A stretch of DNA of 64,000 nt from Motacilla alba alba (Eukaryota > Chordata > Aves > Passeriformes > Motacillidae). Under the pieces are notes generated by a model. That model did no database searches. It was not told where the DNA came from and saw only the letters and a program-made list of their open reading frames with translations. The position numbers and the translations under genes are program-made. This document shows, piece after piece, positions 40,748 through 50,500 of the stretch (positions are counted from its first letter, which is position 1; each line of letters starts with the position of its first letter). Where the stretch lies: contig NC_052031.1 in assembly GCF_015832195.1 (NCBI RefSeq), positions 13,021,850 through 13,085,849 on the forward strand. The letters are read 5' to 3'.

Positions 40748-40769
40748 GGGCGGGCTGCGGGGCGGGCGG
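40748..40769 (+). promoter_or_regulatory. GC boxes (Sp1/KLF-type) upstream of LHFPL3
   Basis: GGGCGGG at 40748-40754 and GGGGCGGGCGG at 40759-40769 match the Sp1/KLF GC-box core. They lie about 250 bp before the start codon and just after the heptamer array. They are common in CpG-island promoters, and functional use is inferred only. Confidence 0.45.
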
Positions 40770-40943
40770 TGCGCGGGGCCGGCGGCGCTGCTCTGCGCTG
40801 CGCCCCGATAGGCGGCGGCGGGCGGTGTCGGTGCTGCCGCCGCTGCCGCGGCTGCTGGTGCTGGCGCTGAAGCCCGGCAGAGGGGCTCGCCGGCTCTCGC
40901 ACGCAGCGGCGGCGGCGGAGCGCGTCGCGTCGAGCGGAGCGAG

Positions 40944-40996
40944 CGGGGAGGAGGAGGAGAAGGCGGAGGAGGAGGAGGAGGAAGGGGAGGGGGGGG
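40944..40996 (+). repeat. Purine-rich (GAG)n and G-run tract in the presumed 5' UTR
   Basis: About 50 nearly uninterrupted purines made of GAG/GGA units, ending in an eight-G run, lie immediately upstream of the LHFPL3 start codon (17 bp separates them). Such tracts can form triplex or G-quadruplex structures in DNA or RNA and could affect translation initiation. This is a composition-based statement only. Confidence 0.8.
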
Positions 40997-41012
40997 CACC
41001 TTCTCGGAGAGG

Positions 41013-41481
41013 ATGCCCGGAGCGGCTGCAGGGACGGCGGCTACAGGAGCAGGCTCGTCAGGAGCGGTAGCAGCGGGGATGCTCCCAGCTCAGGAGGCAG
41101 CCAAGATCTACCACACCAACTACGTGCGGAACTCGCGGGCCATCGGCGTGCTCTGGGCCATCTTCACCATCTGCTTTGCCATCGTCAACGTGGTGTGCTT
41201 CATCCAGCCGTACTGGATCGGGGACGGCGTGGATACCCCGCAGGCGGGCTACTTCGGGCTCTTCCACTACTGCATCGGCAACGGCTTCAGCCGGGAACTC
41301 ACCTGCCGGGGCAGCTTCACGGACTTCTCCAGCCTGCCCTCGGGAGCCTTCAAAGCTGCGTCCTTCTTCATCGGGCTCTCGATGATGCTCATCATCGCCT
41401 GCATCGTCTGCTTCATCCTCTTCTTCTTCTGCAACACAGCCACCGTCTACAAGATCTGTGCCTGGATGCAGCTGACCTCGG
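41013..41481 (+). CDS. LHFPL3: LHFPL3 exon 1 (LHFPL tetraspan subfamily member 3), 5' part of the gene only
   Basis: LHFPL proteins are four-pass membrane proteins of the claudin/tetraspan superfamily. Relatives act as auxiliary subunits: LHFPL4 with GABA-A receptors and LHFPL5 with hair-cell mechanotransduction channels. LHFPL3 itself is less well understood. This exon encodes 156 residues plus one base of the next codon. Residues 1-22 form an Ala/Gly/Ser/Thr linker. Residues 23-43 carry [22 protein letters not shown]1 spans about 44-64. The first extracellular loop has the superfamily signature: W68, G82-L83-F84 (the GLW-like position), C87 and C98. TM2 spans about 115-139, followed by the family-typical [17 protein letters not shown]. 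Match to vertebrate LHFPL3 is recognised from memory and separates it from LHFPL4, for example in [23 protein letters not shown] at 41013 (A at -3) matches the MPGAAA-type start of mammalian LHFPL3; ATG at 41079 (residue 23) is an alternative. The frame runs on into the intron, but the real exon ends at a GTGAGT donor. TM3, TM4 and the C-terminus are outside the window. Confidence 0.97.
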
Positions 41482-41487
41482 GTGAGT
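41482..41487 (+). other. LHFPL3: Splice donor of LHFPL3 exon 1 (GTGAGT)
   Basis: G|GTGAGT is a strong consensus 5' splice site. It cuts after the first base of the codon following Thr155-Ser156, at the place where family homology stops and the translated frame becomes Gly/Pro/Arg-rich intronic sequence. The next exon must therefore begin with two bases completing that codon. Confidence 0.95.
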
Positions 41488-44400
41488 GGAGGCAGCGGCC
41501 CCGGTGCTGGGGGGCTCCGCGCCGCCCTGTCCGGCACAGCCCGGCACGGTCCGGCCCGGGGGGCACCGGCGGCTCCGGACAAACTTGCAGCTCCGGCGGC
41601 CGCCCGGGACGGGGAGCGGTGGGGGCGGGTGTGGAGGGCCGGGGGTGCCCCGCCGGGGCAGGCCGGGAGAGGATGCTCGAGGTGCCGCGACACATCGGCA
41701 GCGTCGCAGAGCAGTGCCCGTGCCTGCCCCGGGCCGCCCCGCCGCTCGACTGGGCGTGGGCCAAGTCAGGCTCAGCCCGCAGCTCCTCGCCCCGCTCCGA
41801 GGGCCCCCCGGGGATGCTGCCCGGTGTCGGTGAGGGAACCGACCCAGCTCCAGCAGCTCCAGGGACTGCGGGCGGCAGCGGGCGGGTGTCCTCCAGCGCC
41901 TGGTCTGTTGTAAAGGTCAGGAGAAAATGGCAGTGGGGACAATTCGAGCTGGCGATGGTGGGTGAAGGCAGCTGCCCGCCTGTTGAAGCTCAGTCCCGGT
42001 CCCGCAGTTCCACCTGGCCAAGGCAGAGCCCACTTCGGCTCCGTGGGAGGGGTTGCCGAGGTCTTTTGCTGGTGAACTGGAAGGGCAGCTGAGGTCGTTG
42101 GATGTGGCATGCATGAGTTTTGGTTGGGGTCTGTTTCACTTGTCCACAAGGTTTATTTTCCACTATGTGTTAGGAGTGTAGAGAAAAATAATTAATTTCA
42201 GTTGCTGATTTTGTTTCAGAAGATTTGCTGACTTCATTTGACTTTCCCCATCACATCCAGTGTCTCCCTGGGGAAAGTGTGTGGTAGAAAAGAGGGAAAA
42301 CACCAGGACGTCCCTTTCTGCATTTCCAGCACAGCTTTCCCTCTGAGTTAGTGGAGAACTGGTTATTTGTGTGCAGCTGGGAGGGTCTGTAGAATTAAAA
42401 TAGTAATACAAGCAGTTCTAGCAAGACAAAAAACATTAATTATTCAATCATTTGGGGGAAAAAGGGGCTAAAATCAAAGCATACCTGTTACATGTCCTCC
42501 TGGTAAAACCTGAAATTGAGATGTTTTGGAATAAGCTGTCAGGGAAACAGAGCAAAATGTCACCAAAATGGGCTCACAATCACTTTTTCAGTCCCCTTAA
42601 TCGACCTACATTCATTTCAGTTTCTGAGAAAAAATTCTTCTGAGTTTTCTACTGAACAACTACAGCATTATTCAATTTGCCATCTAGTCCATGAGACTTG
42701 GTGGAATTCTCTGGTTTGTATGAAACAGCTCTAATCATTTCTCTCTCTGATGATGTTTTTCTGTGTGCTATTATATATTTTTATGCTGTTTCCTTCGCTG
42801 AAGTTTCCTTGTAATTTCTTTCTGTATCACTTGGGGAGTGATCTGCAGTCACTTGAGGCTGGTAGGTTTTTTCCCAATTCCAGTGGGTTTAGTTTTGGGT
42901 TCATTATCTCTGTACTGGGAACCCCCTTTGATGCTGGTGGCTCCTCTGTCCATTCAGTAACATGCATTCTGGTATGGTCTGGTTAATTGTACACAGTCAT
43001 GTCACTTGGCTCTGGGCACAGAAAACTGTGTCATCTTTGCACAACTGATGTCTCCTCTGCTCCATTAAGGACTTCTGCTTTCAGCTGTCTCTTCTTATGG
43101 CTCTGCTGCTAAAAGGTGCCATGAATATTCACTGTTTTGATGCATTTCAGCATGCTTTTTTCATGTCCAGTATCAGTAGGACAGCACAATTTCCAAATCC
43201 CTTCCACTTTCCAGCATCAACATGTATGTTTGCACTACTTCATGCCCAGAGGTGCTAGTGAAAGCTAGATAGAATGAATCTGCTTCCTTCCCTGTGTTTC
43301 TGTGCAGGTGAATAATAATGTTAAGAAACCACCATATGTGACTGATCTACTGGACTCCTGTCTATACCACGCTGCATGTGTGCAGGTGTGACTGGAGATT
43401 TGTTTTCAGGGAAAGCAACACAGAATTTTTGTCATCTCCAAAGCTGGTAGATGCACTGCTGGCATTAAAAGTCAACAAAAGGAGCTTTATGTCAGCAGAA
43501 GAATCACTTCTCAGACTGCTTCCCTCCAAAATTGAAAAGGGAATACATGCATAGCCAAGTGGTCGTTTGCTGTCTTTCCCAGTACGTACGCGAATGCCCT
43601 GGAAGAACTAGAACAATGTTGGGTGTTGAAAGAACCTGACTTTATTGTTTGCTGAATGTTTTACCTTAATTCACTATTCACCTCACTGTTCATTTCTGAA
43701 TTACTTTGAAAAGTTTCCTCAAAAACTACCAGAAAGTCCACATTGCTTTGGGTTGCATCCTTTGAAGAGAACAAAGGTGGTGGGACAGAAGGAAAACTTA
43801 GAGTAAAATGTGCAGGACAGGAGTATTATAATGATGTTTTCTCTGACCTTTATGACCTACTTCTGTTATTAGTTTACTGTTTGGAGCATATAAGTAATAG
43901 ATAATAGTAATCCTAAAATGTTTATCTCACAAAAAAGAATACAGTAGTGTCATCTGCATATGCATATAGTTCTGTGTAGTACAGGAACAAAATTGAATCT
44001 GAAGTAGTGAAATAAAGGAGCATGTGCATATAGCTTTGGTTTTGCTTGCTATTATGTACTTTCATAGCGTCAGTATTAGGTTAGGTAATATAACCCTTAA
44101 AACTGATGTAATTTAAATCTTGTTAGAATCAGGTTTCTGACGTGGGATCATGCTTGGTTTAGGATTGCAAATGAAAGCTTAGGAACTGATTTCTTTAGAA
44201 GAAAGATTTGGATCTCAGTCTGTCCTGCATGAGTCATTATAAATTGTCAGCATGATATAGCTCTTGTTTTGAAAAGGTGTTTATTAAGTAAGAAAAAGAT
44301 AAACAGTGTCTTGGCCACATACACTTTCAGTCCTTGTTGATGTCTAATCATGTCTGTGACTAGACATGTCTAAGACGTGATAAAGAAGAAAAATCCTAAG

Positions 44401-45189
44401 AAAAAAATGTACTTCCTGTGTGTATGAGAGTACAGCCTAGGTTAGATGGTCCTATGATTTAGCCATGGCTTGGACTGCCTTTTTTGTTGCACGTGCATAA
44501 TGCTGTCAGGGTACACTTGATACTTTGAGAGCCAGTGCTGGCAGCCTTGTTCTCCATCCCCTAACCTCCTCTTCTGCAATTGCAAAATCATGGGTACAAG
44601 CAGTATGAACTCACCTAATTTGAGCAGCTACATGATCACAAACTCTTGAAATCATTAGGAATTAAGTATTACTGTGCTTTGTTATTCTATACCTAATGTT
44701 TACAGGAAACCTCACAAATAAAGATAACTCTTGATATTTATTCCTTTATAGCTTAAGTAAATTAAACACTTCTGTCATTGTGATTTTTTTCATTATATTT
44801 TTCATTACTTTTTTTCCTTCACTAGGATGTTTCAAGTTATAAGAAAGAAAAAAGTAAGGAAAGCAGAAGAAAGGCATAGAAGTGTCCCATGGGCAAGTAG
44901 GATGAAACCAATATATATAGGTTTTTCAAGAGATTTGTGAGTTTATGCCCACAGTAGGAGGACCACTGAACAAAACTTCAAAGCTCTGTACTTTGGCAAA
45001 CCACAGTCCTGTGATCTTTGACAATGGTCTGTAACATGGACCCACAAAAGCATCAGAGCAGCTAAATCTCATTTTGTCCTCCATATTTTTGGTTCTCCAG
45101 CACTCATACTCAGGGATTTCCTCAGATGGATCTTGGCATTTAAGAGCTCTTGCTGGATTTTGTTTTCTGAGACTTTGGTTGCATTTTGA

Positions 45190-46270
45190 ACCTGTGTAAA
45201 CTTCTAGCATTTACAGTGTCCCAGAGCAAGGAGTCCCACAGCTTGATATGTGTTGTGTGAAGACTCAATGGTTTTTGTGTTTTAAATCTTGTGCCTGCCC
45301 ATTTCATTTGACCCTCAGCTCATGCATTGGGAGAGGCTTGAACAGGGAACTTGGGGACACATTCCCTGTCCTGGCTCTGATTACACCTTTGCTGTATCCC
45401 CTCAGTTACCCGGTTTTGAGACCTTTGGCTCGTCTTTCAGTCCTTAGTTGTTAGGTTGCAGCGAACTTGTGATCATCCCTGCCCTGCCCTGCCTATTTCC
45501 AGTCTATCTTTTCAGAGTCTGTGGGACCAGACCTACACACAGTATTCAAGACAGACAAACCAGCCATTCATATAGTGACTAAATAATATTCTCTCTTTCG
45601 TTCTTTGTTTTTTTTCTAGTAATTAGTAATACTCATTTTTTCCCTGTTAGTGAACAGTGGGCTTATGTTTTCACACAACTGCCTGTTATAACCTTAAGAT
45701 CTCAGTCCTGAAGTGGTAATAATCACCTTGGGGCACATAATTTTGTGTAGTTAGTTTTTTTCCCCATTAAATAAATTACTTCATATTTATCTACACTGAC
45801 TTTAATTTGACTTTATTTTTGCCTAGTCCCTCAGTATTGTAAAGTCTTTCTTCACAGCCAACCCTTATCGTAGCTACCCTGAATGAGCATCAGCAGCTGA
45901 CTTTGTCACCTCACCATTTATCCTGTTTTCCAGCTCATTTATAAATAAACGAGTAGCTCCCAAGTTCCAGCACAGATCCCTGCAGGATTCCACCATTGAC
46001 CTCTCTCCACTTGAAAAATTGACAGTAGTGTCCTACCATCTGTTTCCAATTATTTATCCTTGCAAGGGCATTTATTTTTATCCTCTGGGAGTCTAGGTTT
46101 TTTAAGACTTTTGAATGATAGATTCATCAACTGTCTTTTGGAAATCCAAGCAAACATTGTCAATGAAAACCATGGCACACATTATTTTTTACTTATTTGG
46201 AGAACTCTAGTAGTTTCATGAAAAATTACTTAAAATAGGTGTATTTGTCCTACCTTACTTCCTTTCATCA
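45190..46270 (-). mobile_element. Old CR1-type LINE fragment with a decayed reverse-transcriptase region
   Basis: The + strand text closely resembles the antisense of amniote CR1 (L3/CR1) LINE 3' halves. On the minus strand, 46009-45968 reads WREV-NGGIL-QGSVL in one frame. That is a decayed version of the RT block WREVTSGVPQGSVLGP. Further along the minus strand is a relic of the F-I-N-D-L/F-A-D-D catalytic region (about 45880-45955) in which the Asp-Asp box is no longer intact. Frameshifts and stops are abundant, so the copy is dead. It is much more diverged than the neighbouring CR1 at 46994, which implies a separate, older insertion. Edges are approximate. Confidence 0.75.
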
Positions 46271-46993
46271 CACAAATATGTCATGTTTGTACACATGGTG
46301 ACATACACTGGGGTTTTTTTTGTAGTTCTACTGATTTATGTTGTACAGGTGTTGGTCTTTCTGTGGTTCCCCAGGTTTTCCCTGGACTTATTTTAAACAG
46401 GTTTTAAAGACTGGTTTCCTATCACTCAACTGCCAGATCTTTGAGGCCAAAGCAGCCATAATGAAGAGGTTATTACATGCCACAGTAAAAAGTTTGTTCA
46501 AAAGGGGGAGTTGTTTCAGAACGAAAAGGAGAAATTCTTCATTGCAACTGTGCTGTTTGCCTTTATGCTTGAAATCAGTCTGCAGGACCAGGTGACTTTT
46601 ATGTAAGAGTCTTGAAAGGCTTGACCTTGATGCTATTGGAGCCTTTGTTACTGCTGTTTGACAAATCTTGGTATGGGGTAAATTCCAGAAGGCTTGGAAA
46701 AAAAACCAGCCTTGCACCAGTGTTTGAACAGGATATCTCATGGAGCCAGACAAGGATCTTGTTCATGGCCTCAGTATCCTTAAGAATTTGTTGAGAGAGT
46801 AATTTACATTTGTGGCTGCTGAACTTTGCAGGTGGCATAAAAATTATTTATTTAATAAATGATAGTTATTTATCTAATAAATTATAGTAAGGATAGCTAA
46901 TTGCATAGACTGATTTGGATGTCATAATAACATGGGCTTATTTCTACAACCTTTATTTAATACACCAAACGCAGTGTAAGATTTCTAAGAGTC

Positions 46994-47560
46994 AGAATCA
47001 TGGATTCACAGAACCACAAAATGGAGTGGGCTCGAAGGGACCTTAAAGATCATCCAGTTCCAACCCCCCTGCCATGAGCAGGGACACCTTCCACTAGATC
47101 AGCTTGCTCAGAGCCCCATTCAACCTGGCCTTGAACACTCCCAGGGATGGGGTATCCAGAGCCTCCCTGGGCAGCCTGTTTCAGTGTTTCACCACCCTCA
47201 TAGTAAAATATTTCTTCCCAATATCTAATCTAAACCTATTTCTTAGTTTCAGCTTGAATCCATTTCCCCTTGTTCTGTCACTATGTTCCCTTGTAAATAG
47301 TTGCTTGCCATCTTTCTTGCTCCCTTTCGCACTGGAAGTCCACAATTAGGTCACCCCAAAGTCTTCCAGGCTGAACAGTCTCAGTTCTCTGAACTTTTCC
47401 TTCACCTTTCCTTATAGAAGAGATGCTCCATCCCTCTAATCACCTTCATGGCCCTCTCTGGACTCGCTCCAAAAGGTTCATGTCCTTCCTGTGCTGGGGA
47501 CCCCAGAGCTCGATGCAGCACCGCAGGTGGGGTCTCACCAGAGCAGAGCAGAGGGACAGA
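46994..47560 (-). mobile_element. CR1 LINE 3' end, 5'-truncated, minus orientation
   Basis: The left edge (46994 onward) contains AGAATCATGG-ATTCACAGAACC, the reverse complement of the degenerate ATTCTATG-type octamers that terminate CR1 elements. It is followed by the highly recognisable CR1 3' sequence (GAAGGGACCTTAAAGATCAT and CTGCCATGAGCAGGGACACC are verbatim fragments) running to about 47560. The copy is 5'-truncated, as most CR1 insertions are, and contains only the last part of ORF2 and the 3' UTR, with no intact protein. I found no clear target-site duplication, as usual for CR1. Confidence 0.92.
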
Positions 47561-50500
47561 AGAGAAATTACAGATTGTGTAGATGGACATCTCCATGTGA
47601 GCTCTCACTGCAGTGAAAAAGTCCAGTGGTGTCCCTAAATGTGTATGAAAAAAATGGACTCCTTTGCCTGCAGTGATTCCCATGCCTGTTCTGTCTCGGT
47701 CAAATATCTTTCAAGATGCCCTTTCAAGTATAAAGTAGAAAGGATCTCAGAACTGATTTAAATAAATGAAAGAAGAAGAAAAAGAAGAAGATCTAAAAGG
47801 ATGAGTTTTCTTGCTATTCAAAAGAAGATTAAAAATTGACAGATGATGGCATATGAGGACCTACAGGGGAAGATTTCAAGTCATGCAGTTCTCCTTAGCT
47901 TGATAAATGTTGTGTTTTGAAGCTGAAGTTACACAAATTTGCATTAGCCATGATGTATGCACATTTGTAACATTTTAGTTGCATTTTTCCTTTGTTAATT
48001 GTCTTTACTAACTCACCAGAAGCAAAGGACCTTACCAACAATGCTATCAGCTTTTCTTGCCACTACTTCCCCCAACATGTAAATTGGGGAGGCACATGGG
48101 AGGCAAAAGGGACAGGAAGACAAGTCCAGGAATATTGAGCAGGTTTTTGAGCTTGACTTTCATCACCGATGCTGATTTTGATAAAAGTGTTAACACTCCC
48201 ACGGCACCTGCAGGGTGAGGTGACCGACGTTATTTAGTGGTCTCTGAACAGTAGTTGGCTGTCGGACCATCAGGGAGAAAATTCTGAAAATTCAGGGTTC
48301 TTGAGGGCTCTGATCATGGTATGATTGGCTCTGCATTTTGGGGAAATGGGGTGCTGGAGCTGTGCAGGCAGGCAGGGAGCAGGGAGAGAGCCAAGTGCTC
48401 TCCTTGCCCACAAATGGACTGTCCCATCAAGCCTACGAGGGCATCTAATGCAAGAGAGCCTGGTGCATGTACTTCTTTTTCCCAGAGGAGAAATCATGCT
48501 GCCAGTTTGATTTGCTGTACGTTCAGCTCCAGAGGAAAGTTTCCCAGTGGGTTTAAAAGAGATCTCTAGAACCTCCTTCATCCCTGCCTAGAATGCCCCA
48601 TGTGCTCTGTTGCTGTCACACTTGCTGTGATGAGTACTGCCATTGGGAACGTCTTGTGTCCTCGTAAGAGTCAGAAGGTTAGCTGGGGAGGTTGGAAAAA
48701 TTACCTGAAGGTTTCTGTGGGAAGTTTTGGGTGAAGTGAATGATGGGGCTGTGCAGTTTTTGGTTTCTTTACGCTGAAGTAAACATTTTCATATACTTCA
48801 TGGTTGGCTATGAACATGAAAGTAAAAGGTGTATCACGTGAACAGTGGAAATGAGGGAGAAATGCTGTGCCCAGTGTCTCGTCTCTAAGTAATTTCTTCC
48901 TTAAAATACCCTGTGCCCACAGTACCAAAAGTTCTCTCGTGCATCCCATGTTAGCCTTTGGTGGCTGAACTCCCCGGCTCCTCACAGGCTCCCTATCTCT
49001 GTAGCTGACAAAGGCACAGCATGTGCTCTACCTGACAAAAAGCTATTTGTCTGTTGATTTGATGTCTTCAAGTTGCCATCTAGATTTGTTAAAGGATAAA
49101 CTATCCCTGTCTTTCCACTGGTGGGAAATTGGGATTTTTTCTGCTTTCAGCTTTTTTTGCAGGAATTTAGTGTTTTGAAGGCTTGTGGCATCAGTCAAAT
49201 TTGGTTGAAATTGGTCATCAGGCTCAAAATCACACAGCCACATTTGTCTTGATCGCAGAGGGAACTTGTCTAAAATGTATCATGTAAGAAGTGAATATCT
49301 TTTATTTGTATGAGTGATTTGAGATTTTGGTAGCAAAACTTGTTTTTTGAAGGATAAAGGTGTTTAGGGAATAGAGAAGAGATATTTGCTTTTGGTTTAG
49401 AGTGTAATAAAAATTTCAGCATCTTATAACTCTCCCAATTGCCTTTTATGAACATCCTGGGGGCTGTGGTCCCCTGTTTGAAAAACAGTAAGATAACAGA
49501 ATAGTAAGATATAGAAGGAAATGCATAAAGTTATCCAGACTATTTGAGGATGAATACCATTTCACTGGGAAAAAGTGCATGTGTGAGGGAAAAAAGAAGG
49601 GGAGAAAGAAACTGGGAAAGAGTTTAAAAGAGGAGAATATTACCTATCAAAATGTGGGGAGCTAAGATATGGTTAGGAAAGAAAAATGGGAATGGGGTTT
49701 TGAAAAGAGGCTGGTGTCAGAGCAGCTCTATTTTCTTGCAGCTGAAGGAACATCACTGGCATAGGATACAGCTGCTGTTGAGTTCTTTCAGGGATTCCTT
49801 CTAAAAGTTTAATGAAGAAAATTGCTACATGCCAAAATGAAGCCAGGAAGAGGGAAACATACAGATATTATCAGCAGTAAAAAGGAATGGAAGAAAGAAG
49901 GCTAGATTTCAAACATGAAGGTTATTTTACCTTTAGTGAAGAGCCTTTTTAGCACTGTGGTATAAACAGCATTAGCTTTGATCTTGCAAACATAAAGACA
50001 GCAAACATATCAGAACAGAAAATCTGTGGTATGATCAGGTGGTGTGGACTCAATATTTGAAAACTAACAAGATCCAGCTGTGGGGAATGGAAGGGTCACA
50101 ATATTGAGGTATTACAAAGGAAAACATAAAAAACATTTTTGCTCAAAAATGGTGAAAGAAAAAAGAATATGAACAAGGCTATAGCCTGGAAAATCTGCAG
50201 AATTCGATAACATTGGTTGCTATCAGCATTGTTAAAAATGCAGTGGCAGCAGCATGACAGTGAATAGCTAGATTATGCATTACTGTGTGGAACAGTGTGC
50301 AGCTCCCAATTACTAAGAGAGAATTATGGCTGGAATCCTTAAAAAAGGCAATATAATAGACTTCAAGATCTGTCTATTCTAAGAAAGATATTATCCATCT
50401 TCATATTGGCATTCAGAGATGCAGAAGACTTGAAACAAGCTGGCCTTAGAATAAGAAGGTCATACTTACCGGGGGAAAAGGTTCTTTTATTTTCTCCTTG

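Larger units (their letters stand above)
39720..41900. promoter_or_regulatory. LHFPL3: CpG island spanning the LHFPL3 promoter and exon 1
   Basis: CpG dinucleotides and GC content are strikingly dense here compared with the surrounding AT-leaning DNA. The island covers the presumed promoter, 5' UTR, coding exon 1 and the first roughly 400 bp of intron 1. There is no obvious TATA box close to the start codon, which fits a CpG-island promoter with dispersed initiation. The transcription start site cannot be fixed from sequence. Stop-codon-poor composition creates long spurious frames on both strands, including a 387-codon + strand frame at 39907-41070. Confidence 0.85.

Noticed and set aside
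40291..40999. Minus-strand His/Thr/Arg/Pro-rich repeat proteins of 203 and 233 codons
   Set aside because: The seven-residue repeats are a direct consequence of the 7-bp tandem array read in a 3-base frame. Both minus frames overlap each other.
39907..41070. Long + strand open frame as a real protein-coding gene
   Set aside because: Stop-poor GC-rich CpG-island DNA and the heptamer array explain it. Opposite-strand frames of 200-230 codons exist over the same interval. It is out of frame with the clearly recognised LHFPL3 exon.
41058..41693. Minus-strand 211-codon frame opposite LHFPL3 exon 1
   Set aside because: It is an antisense shadow of a GC-rich coding exon.
41482..42092. C-terminal continuation of the LHFPL3 frame to residue 359
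   Set aside because: Homology stops exactly at a GTGAGT splice donor. The remaining residues are Gly/Pro/Arg/Ser-rich and lack TM3, TM4 and the family C-terminus.
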